Shown here piece by piece: positions 23,951 to 35,331 of a stretch of DNA of 64,000 nt. The notes beneath the pieces are model-generated. The model was not told the DNA's origin. It worked only from the letters and a program-made list of their open reading frames with translations, and made no database searches. A program made the position numbers and the translations under genes. The stretch is from Nemertoderma westbladi (lineage: Eukaryota; Xenacoelomorpha; Nemertodermatida; Nemertodermatidae), in contig JAUCBJ010009081.1 of NCBI GenBank assembly GCA_032718475.1, forward strand, positions 1-64,000, in the 5' to 3' direction. The first letter of the stretch is position 1, and every line of letters begins with the position of its first letter.

Positions 23951-25130
23951 CTTAAACAAACATAATGTAACTTGTGTTTAGGTTTGTTTCCTCCAAATTA
24001 ATAACGGAGAGAAAAAGTGGTAAAATTATTATACTTTGCAAACTCATGTGGACCGTTTACATTTGTAATTGCCTCACTATTTTTAGTTAAATATCTTCCC
24101 ACAAAATCACCCGGCATAATAACCATTTCAGTTTGAACCACAGCTGGACAACTCTTCATTTCAAATGCGTCATTTTTTTTACAAAATATTTTTTGTTCCA
24201 AAATATCGAAGAGTATGCATTATTCGAACGCTATTTCGGTGCTACGTGTAAAGCATGACGGAGATTACTGGTGTTCACTGCTGTAATGGTCAGGCCCCCT
24301 GATGTAATGCCTTTTGCAGTGGACATTTCGTGGACAAATTAAGGAAATTCCGTCTGTTTATAGAATTAATTGTACTTCTATTTTTGATCTGACACAATTT
24401 CTTCCACTTTATTAGAAACGTAATTTCAATTTAAAATTCGTAGAAAATAGATTTGTGATTGTAATATCAAACACAAAATATTAAATATAACGCTGAAATG
24501 AATATAATAAGACTTTCGACCCATGTGAAGAATACCAGACTTTCTGCCGTTATATTTCACTTTGCAGTTACCCCCACGTGAAGAATACCAGGTTTTCACC
24601 AAAAACGCAGGTTACAGAAGGACTATCTACTACAGTAATGAACACCTCTAAAATGTTATAATGTTAATGCTGTAATGTTAATGGTCTGGTTTGTACTGAC
24701 TGTATTACTGCATGGTAGACACATTTATAGCCTTTATACAGTATAAGTAGTTAGGCAAACTCTGCAAGATACATTTCAGTAGAGAATCGAAAGGCGATTC
24801 CAATGGTACCAAAAGTTTTACTTCAAATTTATTTGGTAAGAAGTTCTAAAGAATCTAAAGTCATTACAGCAGTGGACATTACTGCTTTTTACATTTTCGG
24901 CTTATTTTATTTACCTGCAGCCAATCCCGCTAAAATGGTTAGAGAGTCGTTACTTTTAGAAAGAACTAAGTTGAATGAAATAAAATCACCCTCAGCAAAG
25001 AAAAAAAAAAGCATTGGCATCTTAGCATCTTAGCGTACAGCAAAATAAAATAAATATAACAATAAACAAAAATAAAATAACAAGCTATATAACATTGGTG
25101 TGAGAAAGTTGTCAAAAAAAATAACAAATA
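23951..25130. other. Kinase intron, right-hand part with an interspersed repeat
   Basis: No supported exon. It contains one copy of an interspersed repeat (24521-24621) that reappears at 61645-61754. Confidence 0.6.
24521..24621. repeat. Interspersed repeat copy related to the MITE at 61.6 kb
   Basis: About 100 bp nearly identical, in the same orientation, to 61645-61754, with CCATGTGAAGAATACCAG near its start and a second copy of that motif about 50 bp later. No inverted partner is seen downstream here, so this looks like a partial or rearranged copy. Confidence 0.8.
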
Positions 25131-25464
25131 CAGTCCCAATCCCAATAAACATTAACTTGGTCGTTTTGGCGGCCAAAATGACCAAAATCACCAAAAAAAT
25201 GTAGTGTATTCCTATGGGCTACTTGGTCGTTTTGGCGAAGCGATTTAACTCGAATCAGCTCAATCCAGACAGTCTGTCTCCTTGGCCATCCATTTGGTGG
25301 ATCTGACTAAATGTCGGCTCGCTTTCATTTTTATTATTGACAGATTGTTAACTTACCCGGCGCTGAGCCTTGCAGTACTGGAGTCCGCCCACTGAGGCAT
25401 TGATAGAGTACACAGTCTTATAAAAGGAGTTGAATGGGGCTTCGTTAAAGGAGGAGTATGTATA

Positions 25465-25770
25465 ATAATCTAAACGTCCCGAAATTAATTTATGGACGTC
25501 CCGAAATTAACTTATGGACGTCCCGAAATTAACTATATGGACGTCCCGAAATTAACTTATGGACGTCCCGAAATTAACTATATGGACGTCCCGAAATTAA
25601 CTTATGGACGTCCCGAAATTAACTTATGGACGTCCATAAATTAATTTATGGACGTCCCGAAATTAATTTATGGACGTCCCGAAATTAATCTATCCACCAA
25701 TCTGAATCGTAATGAAATAACTAATTAATGGACGTCCATAAATTAATTTCGGGATGTTAATTTCGGAAAT
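25465..25770. repeat. Short tandem repeat of GGACGTCCCGAAATTAA units
   Basis: About a dozen units of 22-25 bp. GGACGTCC is itself a palindrome, and TTTATGGACGTCCATAAA near 25635 and 25735 extends it. Spacers alternate between ACTTAT, ACTATAT and TTTAT. It lies inside the 2.2 kb transposon. Confidence 0.85.
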
Positions 25771-25847
25771 TAATTTGCAATAATATTTTTTTTATAATAA
25801 AAATTTTTTTTAATATTTTTTACAATGTATAATTCGCGGACACTGCG

Positions 25848-26258
25848 GGGTGACTACAAAACAAAGACCCAATTATAAAGACCTGCATAATCTTGTTACA
25901 TGTGTTAACTTTCGTTAATTGTTTTGAATCCCCCGTCACGCCTCTGTAACTTGCTCCTTTACTAACCTGCTCCTTTAAATAGCAATGGTACATAACGCTC
26001 ATTGTGACCTGTACAAAACAAAGAGGTAAAGTCGCGTTACGTCCCAAAGAGCGTTAGGTTCCAAAGAGCTTTAGGTCCCATTGCCAGAGAGCGTGAGGTC
26101 ACATCAGCACATTGCCATTTAAAGGAGCAGGTTAGTAAAGAAGCAGGTTAAAGAGGCGTGTTGGGGAACCAAAACAATAAACGAAAGTTAACACATGTGT
26201 TTTGTATTTGTACAGGTCTTTATTATTTGGGTCGTTGGTCTTTGTTTTGTAGTCACCC
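25848..26258. mobile_element. Foldback MITE nested in the 2.2 kb transposon
   Basis: Arms of about 140 bp (25848-25990 and 26113-26258) are imperfect inverted repeats ending GGGTGACTACAAAACAAAG. The flanks carry a direct repeat GACACTGCG at 25839-25847 and 26259-26267, consistent with a 9 bp target duplication (Mutator-like by size). The central ~120 bp holds three copies of an AGAGCGT(T/G)AGGT-type motif. No coding capacity. Confidence 0.8.
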
Positions 26259-27383
26259 GACACTGCGGTGTTGCGTGGGGGCCACCAATCCACCCACCCA
26301 CACTCAACCTCCAACTTCCTGGACACTAGGATACTGAGTGAAAGCGTCTGAAACTACTACAGGAACTCCATGACAGACTATGGGCTAGCGACTAGGGACT
26401 GGCGCCCTTGAACATGTAAACTGTAGGGGCCTAGTACCTACTTTACCATCTACCTTAAAGTGACCTGTGGGACCAGCCCATTATTAGTGAGGTCGGCATT
26501 TCTCTTTATCCTGCCGCTCTCTTTGTATTACAATAGCATACAGCTAACCAATGGCAATGGTCTCCCCCCAGTGCGGGAAAGACAAGCAGGCTACCATTGA
26601 AATGAATAGGGGAAGGATAATATGGTGTGTTCGTGTTCCCATCCTAATGTCTGTCGTCTTGGCTCAGCTAAGCTTAAACAGAGCCACAGCCTTACAATAG
26701 AGTTTTACCTAAATACACTTCCAGTGAGCCAAGCAGTAGTGGCGGGTTAGCTCCAAAATGCCCATGTAGGATTTTTTCGAAAAAGGACCATCAATAATAG
26801 TCAACCCCATCTGCTTAAATTTGAAGAAAATAATTAGATAATAATACTCATAATTAAAACTATTACATAATTATTATAACTCTAGTAAACAAAACAATAT
26901 ATCATTCGGGGGATGGAATATATAGGTCATCTAATTAATTGTTTAAAGATTTAGCAAACAATACAGTGTAATTGAATTGATGAAATCCATAAATAAAACG
27001 TGGATACAAAATGTAAAATCGGGATGAAAAATATAAATTTCTGAGCTAAGAAAGGGAAATTGGATACTGTACAACTTGTCTGGATAAAAGCGGTCCTTTA
27101 CCTTACAAAATGAAAAATAAACGTGCGAAATGGGGGGTTGGGGAGGGAATGTCCGGAAATCGAAGACTTTTTATATCTGCCAACATCCTCGGCTTTACTT
27201 ACACTCAGCCTCTATTCACTGGCTGTGATTGACAAGCCAACTTGCCTCAGAAGTTCCTTTCATGAATGCCGCAATTTATATTTGGCCATTTTGGTCGTTT
27301 TGGCCGCAAAAATGACCAAGTTAATGTTTATTGGGATTGGGACTGTAGAATAGCCGCCTAATTTGAAATATAAATATAAATAC

Positions 27384-27525
27384 CTTCATATCCAGATGAA
27401 GAATGTTCCTTTCGTGCATAAACTTGGTACCTTCTAGAATTTGGATTAGGAAGAATATGCACATCCTTTCGGTTAGTTCAAACTCCTCGTCGATAACTCG
27501 TTCGAACAATTCGCCGCCTTCCAAC
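27384..27525 (-). CDS. MYLK-like: MYLK-like kinase exon c (hinge to catalytic loop)
   Basis: Encodes 'LEGGELFERVIDEEFELTER', 'IQILEGTKFMHERN' and 'ILHLDMK', i.e. the hinge, helix D/E and catalytic-loop HLD of the MLCK group. The acceptor is TTATTTCAG (ends 27526) and the donor GTATTT starts at 27383. The first base completes a Met codon begun in exon b; the exon ends in phase 0 before the Pro of exon d. Catalytic Asp is present. Confidence 0.92.
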
Positions 27526-28979
27526 CTGAAATAATAAGCAATTTAAGAAACACCGAACAAGTTTACTGGTTGAAATAATTTTTTTTAATGTGATTTATTG
27601 TGTGATACATGAAATATAAATATTCGATTTGCTCACAGATTGGTAGTGATGGCCACTTGGTGGCGGATAGCTTCGGTACCGGCACATGAAATAGGTGTGA
27701 AAACATAAGACACGAAGTGGGGCCTTCGCGCAACACGTGACTAACTCATGTTACGTGACAACTCGAAAGAATTATAAAAAAGATACATGTAGATGTTCCC
27801 TAATCACTTTACCACTTCGAGGGAGACTCGGTAACTGCAATGTTAACTTTAGAACTTTGTAATTGTTGATTTTATTATATGCAAATACAATAATAGTAGG
27901 GTTGCTGGCCTTATAACTGATAAATAGCCCCCGTGGTTAAATAATTATTTATTGCAAAATTTCACAATACAAATTGAAGTGAGTGATGAGGATCAATATA
28001 ATCACGCCACAACAATTATCTGTAAAAATTTCAATGTGTGCACTAACGTTCGTTACCACGCAACCGTTCCAAACATTTAAAATTCTTATTGTTATGTTAT
28101 GATACCAATTTATAGCTGCTCTAACTGTAACCTACTGTACCTACTGTACGTGCGTTCACATTCGATAGGTACCGAGACGGCTGGTATAACTTTTTTGAGT
28201 CCACGAAATATTTTAAATCTCATCAGAAATTTCACACTCATTTGTAAAACAAAAAGAGATGCAGTATTTTTTCATATACATGCAAGTACGCGCTTCGTAA
28301 TGTTAGAATACACTCACTCACTACTTTCGGCCGTCTAACAAAACCATAAAACCGAACCCCAATAGGGTCTGTTGACATTTTTAGCCGTGGGGAGCGTCAC
28401 CATAATACTATATTATATTTATAACCAAATCACCCAGGAAACTGTAAAATTGTTCTTTACACAGAATCATGTAAAAAGTATAGGGAAAGGAGAATATGTC
28501 CCCTGGTATGTCAACGCGGCGATATGGAAACCTGGCTTCTTCTGGGGGAGTAAAGAAAAAGGGTTGGATATTTACAGAGTGTTCACCCTTTGGGAGTTAG
28601 TGTGAAGACCTCCCTGCCTTATCCTTATAGGTAACAGCCAAGAGAGAGGAGCCTTCGTGTTGCGTCCGATGTTTCGTGTTTCACACGTTCACCAATAACT
28701 TCGTATGAAAGCGTATCTCATGCAGTGCACTACAGTCGTGCACTATTCTTCGACGTTCTGACTGCTGGCTGACCTTGAACCCAGCAGTGTATGATCTTAT
28801 TCTATCATTCTATGTCACTCAAATAACATGTATTTATGTTTTGTATGGTAAACATTATCTCTCTTACTCCCGAGGGAATATAATATTTATTGTGCACTGA
28901 ATGTAGTTATGGCAAATTTATCACGTACTGTCTGTGCATACACATTATAAAATTAGCAAAATTATAAAGAGTCATGTAC
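27526..28979. other. Kinase intron and downstream flank of the ANKRD53-like gene
   Basis: No supported exon. A minus-strand AATAAA (TTTATT at 28886-28891) lies about 90 bp past the ANKRD53-like stop and may be its polyadenylation signal. Several short open frames on the + strand (28099-28338, 28372-28605) have no recognisable content. Confidence 0.5.
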
Positions 28980-30218
28980 TTATTTCGTTACTTCGACACC
29001 ATTCCGTATGTGAGGTATGTAACTTTCTTTGTTTCGATATATGGGAAGTCTTTCTTGCGATACCCATTGCTGAAACCAATTAGGGAATTTATCCTCATGT
29101 AAATTAATATAAGATGATGCCGATGTGGATGCTGATTGGCTGGAGTTGGCAGCTGATTGATCCCTGGACTGTTTGCGGAAATGAACGTGTTTCTTATGGT
29201 TAAGGGGGATTTCAACTTCCCTTAGTATTTTCCCTGTGACGGAGGAATGTTTCTGAGGAAAACGTTTCAGTTTCGGTATGTCGATAACGTTGTGGCAGGC
29301 AAACGTCAACTCACGGTCGTTTCTCTTCGGAAACAGAACCGCTTCTATTAATCCCGGCGGTAGTTCGGGTTCGCGTAACACTAACTCGTCGTCACTCAAC
29401 CCCGATGGTTCCTCGGCGACAGAGGGTATGTTACTTGCGTTCGCCTTACCGTCAGCCTCTGTGTTGTTCGCCACTCCTCGCTTCCGATTTTTAGGAGAAA
29501 CATTAACAGCATCGTTTGGATTCTTAAACCAGTTGTTGAACGCCAAATCGCCTTCCGATTTGCGAATGACCCGTTTCGACACTTCGATATCATCCAATAG
29601 TTCTTCCTGGTAGTTTTTAATAGATTTTAGGTATTGAATATCATTTTGTTTTTTATTGTTTGCCAGCTGCCACTCGGCGTGCGCCAAGGCGCGAGCGCAA
29701 TCCCTGTGGCCCCACAACCGCGCCAAATCGACGGGAAGATGACCCCGTAGGTCTCTCCGATCGATCCGACCCCGAGATTTAATGATCTCTTCGAGGCAGT
29801 GAAGGTGTCCCTCCTGGGCAGCCTGGTGGGCGGGGCTGGTTCCATCTTCATTGCTAAGACTAGTATCCGATCCATTCTCCAATAGGTAATGACATATTTT
29901 GTAGGCGTTCCTACCGGTTTGATTGTTTATACACAGGAGTAGAGCCGTCCACCCGTTGGCGCTAGGTTGGTTCACATCGGCGCGGCATTCATCCACAAGG
30001 TACTCGACACACGCGTAACGCCCTTGTAACGCGGCCAGATGTAACACTGTCATTCCGTTCTTGTCCAACAGTGTGCTTTTCTCCTGGTCTCCGTTCATAC
30101 ACGATCGTAGCCACTTCAGATCGCCGACTCCCGCTGCCATGAATATATCCTCGCTGCCGCGTTTCTTTCGCCGTGTCGTCGACGGCAGTGACGGGGTTAC
30201 TTGTTTTAACTCGGCCAT
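28980..30218 (-). CDS. ANKRD53-like: ANKRD53-like ankyrin repeat protein (intronless)
   Basis: 412 residues from ATG 30218 to TAA at 28980. After a basic N-terminus ('RRKKRGSED'), 'MAAGVGDLKWLRSCMNG' (27-43) matches the start of the ANKRD53 ankyrin block. Four ankyrin repeats follow at about 52-84 ('MTVLHLAALQGRYACVEYL'), 86-121, 122-154 ('TSPAHQAAQEGHLHCLEEI') and 155-185 ('LPVDLARLWGHRDCARAL'); the last closely resembles the family's WNHRACA block, followed by its charged helix. The C-terminal half is low-complexity, ending 'PNWFQQWVSQERLP'. ANKRD53 in vertebrates is linked to spindle and microtubule function. The gene lies on the same strand inside a kinase intron and has no introns itself, so it is nested and possibly a retrogene. 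Confidence 0.8.
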   Translation of the reverse strand: MAELKQVTPSLPSTTRRKKRGSEDIFMAAGVGDLKWLRSCMNGDQEKSTLLDKNGMTVLHLAALQGRYACVEYLVDECRADVNQPSANGWTALLLCINNQTGRNAYKICHYLLENGSDTSLSNEDGTSPAHQAAQEGHLHCLEEIIKSRGRIDRRDLRGHLPVDLARLWGHRDCARALAHAEWQLANNKKQNDIQYLKSIKNYQEELLDDIEVSKRVIRKSEGDLAFNNWFKNPNDAVNVSPKNRKRGVANNTEADGKANASNIPSVAEEPSGLSDDELVLREPELPPGLIEAVLFPKRNDRELTFACHNVIDIPKLKRFPQKHSSVTGKILREVEIPLNHKKHVHFRKQSRDQSAANSSQSASTSASSYINLHEDKFPNWFQQWVSQERLPIYRNKESYIPHIRNGVEVTK

Positions 30219-31400
30219 CGTATTAACTGGATGGGGTTGAACGAACTGTTTTGGAAATTATAATATAACATAAAGTATAATGTGTATGGTGGGTAATTAT
30301 TATATTAGTGTATTACTATTAAAGTTTCAGATGATATTTTTTTGAAAATTTATTCAAATATAAAATACACTTTACTTTATTTATTTGTATTTAATTTTAA
30401 ATTAATTATTTATTTGTACTTTATTTTAAATTAATTAATTGTATCTTAGCTTTATAGATTGATAGATAGGTTTAAACAATAGATTTAAAACATAAATAAA
30501 CACTAATTAATATACTTGCTATGAATGAATTCAAGTTTTATTCATTTTGAATATTTCTTATTTCATATCTTATTTGTATTCTGTATATCATTTTAGTTTG
30601 AAGTTTCACTTAAGGCGATTGTTTTTATAGTGCGCTCACCAATAAACGTAACTTATGAGTGTGTTGAGTAATTTAAAATATTATACTTTTTTATGTTTGA
30701 CAATTTATTTACAAATAATAAAAAGTATGTTAAGTTAACTTAACGTTAAGTATATCAAAATAAAAGTTCGGGCCTACACCAACACCAGTAATAATGATAA
30801 TAAAACGTTTAATGTGAGATGGGAGATGGCCCAGTGTAGTTTCAAATTTATTTTAAGTTTTACATGTAAATTTAAATATTATATTATTATTGTAATGAAA
30901 AAAAAAACAGTACGATTTGGAGATAAATAATATGTTGGTATCATTTCATTTAGTATAAATAGGGTTACGTTGAATGTATTTGGCAGTGAAAAAAATTAGC
31001 TTAACTTTGTTTATAATAGTTGCTAGGCAACATCCACAGAACCGTACAATAAAGTAAAGGTTTGCTTTTAATATTTACAGCATATTGATATCTTTATGAT
31101 GTAAGCTGTTCAACTATATCAACCGATATATTATATATCATATGAAATTGAGAAAAATAGAAATAAGAAAAAGAAAATTACCCCATGAATTACAACTTAA
31201 TATTTAATGCTGAATTAATTCAACATTTTCCATTCGTTATTCTTCAGGTGCCAACAATGTTATTGCACTTATTTTTATCGTGGCCTCTCTCAAATTGTCT
31301 TTCTATCTCATGTGTCTATCTCTATGACCTGCTCCGGTATGTGACAGGACAGAAATCTTGTAATTTGCTTCATAAGGAGTGCAGCCATTCAGGACACTGT
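30219..31400. other. AT-rich non-coding stretch upstream of the ANKRD53-like gene
   Basis: Very AT-rich, with repeated TTTATTTGTA..TTTTAAATTAATTA words near 30375-30440 suggesting a small duplication. No exon seen. It should contain the ANKRD53-like promoter; no element stands out. Confidence 0.5.
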
Positions 31401-31556
31401 CTATATTGTATCGAAGCAAACGACACAGGTGTTATCGCCAGGGCGAGGATCGGTTGGGGGGATGGCCTGCGGGTTGGTGCGAGGGGGGTCGGGGCCTTGA
31501 GGGACGGAGAGCGGGCGAAAAACGGATGGTTTCGAGGGGACTGGGGCCCTAGGGGG

Positions 31557-31757
31557 GCACTGCAGACCCAGAGGGGGCGGTGGGACGCGACACTGCAGAC
31601 CCAGAGGGGGCGGTGAGATGCGACACTGCAGACCCAGCACCCAGAGAGGCGGTGGGACGCGACACTGCAGACCCAGAGGGGGCGGTGAGATGCGACACTG
31701 CAGACCCAGCACCCAGAGAGGGGGCGGTGGGACGCGACACTGCAGACTCAGAGGGGC
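31557..31757. repeat. GC-rich minisatellite with CTGCAG-containing units
   Basis: Five to six units built on GCGACACTGCAGACCCAG, alternating short (about 32 bp) and long (about 40 bp) forms with GAGGGGGCGGTGGGA spacers. It lies in an island of unusually high GC (about 31430-31770) inside AT-rich intron. Open frames on both strands here are by-products of the repeat. Confidence 0.85.
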
Positions 31758-31794
31758 GTGAAGCGGGGGAAGGCGAGCGTTTGATCCGTTTCTT

Positions 31795-31960
31795 TGAATA
31801 CACATTTCTCAGGAGGTCGTGGGTTCGATCCCCTCAGGCTGACAAGGGCAGAAACTATCCGATCTACGACAGTCCGGCACGTTAGCTGAGACGGAAGTTG
31901 GTCGCAGCTGTTGGAACTAATTAATGTTTATGTAACTGAACCATTAACCAATGGATTATT
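31795..31960 (+). mobile_element. Possible tRNA-derived SINE fragment
   Basis: GTGGGTTCGATCCCC at about 31819-31833 is a good RNA polymerase III B box (GGTTCGATCC) in a T-arm-like context, followed by a GC-richer body that fades into AT-rich DNA near 31920. No convincing A box is seen upstream, so it is either a truncated SINE or a chance match. Confidence 0.35.
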
Positions 31961-33507
31961 CCATCAGGAGTCTCTTAGAGAGGAGTCTCCTCACTGTTGA
32001 GAGGAAGTCCCATTTATTTAAAGCTGCACTCGTTTATATTACTTGATATGTAATTTTAATTAATAACCATTTAATCTTAAAAAGACGTATAATCTAACAC
32101 CTTATACGAGTGCAAGGCGTTTAACCATCCGAGCGTTATCGAGTAATTTTAATAGGGTCGATAAATGTAATCTTAATCTTAGTAACCTTTCCAGAGTGGA
32201 AAGGTTTACCGTGGAAGATCATTCTTTGGCCTAACTAACCTAAACGATTCTTCCATTCAAATGTAAACTTATTAAGTGAGCTAGATTACGACTTGGATTC
32301 GATATAATTTTATTTATATTATATATTTATTAAAACAAAAAGTTTAATGATAAATTAAAAATTAAATTTCAATTATCTCTAATGATTTTAATTGATTGTA
32401 GCAAGAGTACTTCGGGATGTGAGGTAGGCCTCGCCTACTGTTGCACCGGTACAGTATACAGCTCGCCAATAAAATGAAAGTAAGTGGTGGGTGACCGGTT
32501 GACCTGTATCGGGTCTACCGGAAATGGGTCTAACTCGTGTGATGATGAGTCCTATGTACGCCACTGGTATCCCACCCGCCGTAAAAGTTACTCGCGCAAT
32601 CGCCGTATAAAGATATATTGTGCATCCCTTTTTTACCTACATGGCTACATGTTACATAATATTTCCATCTTCGAATAAAATAGTAAATATAATAATTCAA
32701 ACGTACCAGATGTTATCTGAATTCTGGCAGACTAATTATCCTCACGTGACTACTGTAGTAAAGTAATGAATATTTTTTCAACATCGTTAACTGCCCATCT
32801 ATGATGTTTTTGTCGAATTATTGATTATTTTTTGGAGACTAATTTCCAAGCGTCGGCGTGTTACCATTAATGCCACTGCGGGCTGTTGGGGGGTCATTTA
32901 CCACCCGTTAGGGTAACAAACTGCGGGTGAACCACGACAATAACTACCTGAAACATGTTAGTTTAATAATGGGTGAGAATACTCACCCAGGTTCATACAG
33001 GTACATAGGCTTATATCTATGATTTCTAAAGGGAAGACCTATCGCTACATTCACATTAATAACCAACGATGAAACCGGAAATTTCTTTGACACATTGTCC
33101 CGTCGCGTCGGGATCTAAATTCTAAAGTCCCCCGAGATCTAAAGTCTCCAACCCGCTCCCTAAGTATCGGGTAGCGAAGAGAGACGATAGATATCTTAAT
33201 AGAGATGTGCAAATGTTTTAGATCTACAACTAACGACGCCCATCCCTGTCTATTCTAACTGCTCCGTCCATTGTAGAACCATTCTGTTATGTATTATCTG
33301 TCTGTAGGAATGAGCAAACTGTACTGAGATTGGTTTAGCATTTGGTTATGATTTAGTATGTGTTGGGACATTAGTACCCGTCTATAATGGGCAACTTAGT
33401 GTAGCGGCTACTAAATATGTTCTAGGTAAGGGCGTCACAATCCGTGGACGTGGCTTCCTGGACTTTACGAATTAACATCACCCGCTTAATAGGATCTACA
33501 GTAGCAC

Positions 33508-33530
33508 GGGGGGGGGGGGGGGGGGGGGGG
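33508..33530. repeat. Poly-G run (23 bases)
   Basis: Uninterrupted G homopolymer following CAC. The length is probably imprecise in any assembly. Confidence 0.9.
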
Positions 33531-33621
33531 TGTAGTTGGGAACAAGCAAAGTATCCTTAATCGTTCCCTCGATTCAGTAATTCCATCACACCGATTTGCT
33601 CGTTTCTGTAATTGGTGTGAG

Positions 33622-33689
33622 ATAAAGTCCCACTTTATTTATTAGGGCCTATTATATAAAGTCCCACTTTATATATTAGGGCCTATTAT
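33622..33689. repeat. 34 bp tandem duplication
   Basis: Two copies of a unit beginning ATAAAGTCCCACTTTAT and ending GGGCCTATTAT, differing at one base. Confidence 0.85.
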
Positions 33690-34424
33690 ATACCGATGCG
33701 CCATATACATTTTGTTATGGAAATACGCGTAAATATATAATATATATCAAGCAAAGCAAACAGTCGGCCGAGGCTGGAGGCGACCGGAAGGCTCCTCTTT
33801 CGATAGCTAATACCCGAAGATCGGGGTGGGCGCTACTCATACTGTATACCCTGTTATATTGTTAATGCTAAATTAATTGTTAATCGCTAATCCATAAAAA
33901 CAGTTTTTATCATTTAGTTTGGATTATTTAGTTTTAATAACTATTTATCACTATAACTATATATACCGGTAATATTGTAATTGCTGATTCTAGTTGTACG
34001 TTTTTTGCTTTAATGAAAAACAATTTAATTTTAAATTAATAATAAGAATGCTATGCAGACACTAAGATCCTACCATTAGCGGTATGAGTCTGACATCGCT
34101 GCATTACCGGGATATTACAGAGATATTTTTGTCCGAGGGCACTTGATACTTGATCTCGCGGGTACTAAAGTCTACCAATCATTCTACTGTAAATTGTGCA
34201 CCTTTCTAGACTTTCGCATTGAATTGAGATGCAAAGTGTCAAACAATATAATTCTTTCTATGTGGCGGGATTAAATGTAATTAATGCCGTAAACACCGTA
34301 AAGAGACACATTTATATGCAAGAACTCTGAGGTTTTATAATAAATATAAAGCATTAAATATATGGAAAACTAAGATTAATTAATATTAGCCGCATTCATC
34401 TCGGCTGACTCACGGAAATATTTG

Positions 34425-34539
34425 GTGATGTCGGCTGAGTGAGTAGGCTGATGTCTGCTGAGTGAGTAGGCTGATGTCTGGTGAGTGAGTAGGCTGATGT
34501 CTGCTGAGTGAGTAGGCTGATGTCTGCTGAGTGAGTAGG
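34425..34539. repeat. 23 bp tandem repeat, about five copies
   Basis: Units of the type CTGATGTCTGCTGAGTGAGTAGG, just downstream of kinase exon b in the gene's direction. The first copy has TCGGCTG and the third TGGTG. Confidence 0.9.
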
Positions 34540-34664
34540 CCTAGTGGTTGTTTAACGCGAACAATCCAATAAAACTTCCAGACTCCTCCAGTTGCCATAC
34601 GGATTAGTTCGAAGTTATAAATCAATGAAGAACTCCTAAACTACTATAAATCAGTCTCACTCAC

Positions 34665-34868
34665 ATTTCCAATATAAGAATAATTTCCTTTTTATATTTG
34701 AAGGCGTCGTAAAGCTGCAGCAGTCTGGGATGTTGTAATTCTTTCATTATCTCGATCTCATTAATACAGGCCTTAATTTCGTTTTGATCCATCGTTTGAA
34801 TGAATTTCGCGGCTAAAATTTTACCCCCTTTTTTTTCTTTTGCTCGGTGTACAGCTCCAAATTTCCCT
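34665..34868 (-). CDS. MYLK-like: MYLK-like kinase exon b (glycine loop to hinge)
   Basis: Encodes 'GKFGAVHRAKEKKGGKILAA', then 'KFIQTMDQNEIKACINEIEIM' split around the ATP-binding Lys (AAKF) and the helix-C Glu (EIEIM), and ends 'YDAFKYKKEIILILEM'. The acceptor is GTTTGTTGCAG (ends 34869) and the donor GTGAGT starts at 34664. The first base completes the Arg codon from exon a and the last two start the Met codon finished by exon c. All N-lobe catalytic residues are present. Confidence 0.92.
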
Positions 34869-35210
34869 CTGCAACAAACGCAATACCGGTCAGAATATTA
34901 GGTGTGTCCAGATGTCCTATAATGTTGGATATGCCACTCATGTTACCAACTATATAAGCAATGATGTGTTCTACATTTATACGGTTCCAACTACCGTGTA
35001 ATATCACTATTTAATAAAGGAATCCACTCACTGCTTCCGCCGGCATGTTCTGAGCCTGTTCCTAATATGTAATAATGTATATCATATAATAATATCTAAT
35101 ATAGTGCCTTTGTTTCCGGGTCTGCTGCCATTGTACCATTATTTAGACCGAACATAATAGGTTATGTAAATAAAAAAATTATAATATTATTGTTAATAAA
35201 ATTATTGTAC

Positions 35211-35331
35211 CTTCCCAATTCCTCCATAACTTCATATATGTCTTTATACGGTACATCGTTGTGCAAAACCACCTTACGGACTTCGAAAGGGGCCTCTACC
35301 TCGGCGAGATCATCAAACTCACCAGGAGCAG
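35211..35331 (-). CDS. MYLK-like: MYLK-like kinase exon a (start of kinase domain)
   Basis: Encodes an acidic linker ('PGEFDDLAEVEAPFEVRKV'), then 'YKDIYEVMEELGR', the first strand and start of the glycine loop; exon b continues with GKFG. The acceptor is CTATTTCAG (ends 35332) and the donor begins GT at 35210. Intron phases fit exon b. An acceptor here means further upstream exons exist, but none is recognised before the divergent fibrinogen-like gene, so they may lie beyond it or outside the window. Confidence 0.85.

Larger units (their letters stand above)
25131..27345. mobile_element. 2.2 kb non-autonomous DNA transposon with TA duplication (Tc1/mariner-like)
   Basis: Terminal inverted repeats of about 55 bp begin CAGTCCCAATCCCAATAAAC at 25131 and end with the inverse at 27345; the flanks are TA on both sides (25129-25130 and 27346-27347). 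A CAGT terminus plus TA target duplication is typical of the Tc1/mariner/pogo group. No transposase frame is visible, so it is non-autonomous or decayed. Inside are a GGACGTCC satellite (25465-25770) and a second, nested element (25848-26258). Its right end is about 40 bp from the donor of kinase exon c. Confidence 0.8.
31961..34400. other. Kinase intron, non-coding
   Basis: No exon supported. It contains a run of 23 G (33508-33530) and a 34 bp tandem duplication (33622-33655 and 33656-33689). Confidence 0.55.

Noticed and set aside
23763-23981. + strand ORF opposite kinase exon d
   Set aside because: It is the complement of a clearly conserved kinase exon and shows no motif of its own.
29278-29613. 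ORF antisense to the ANKRD53-like gene
   Set aside because: It overlaps a conserved coding region in antisense and reads as low-complexity Ser/Asn.
31401-31885. Pro/Arg-rich and Gly/Asp-rich ORFs on both strands
   Set aside because: They are produced by the GC-rich minisatellite; residues simply follow the repeat.
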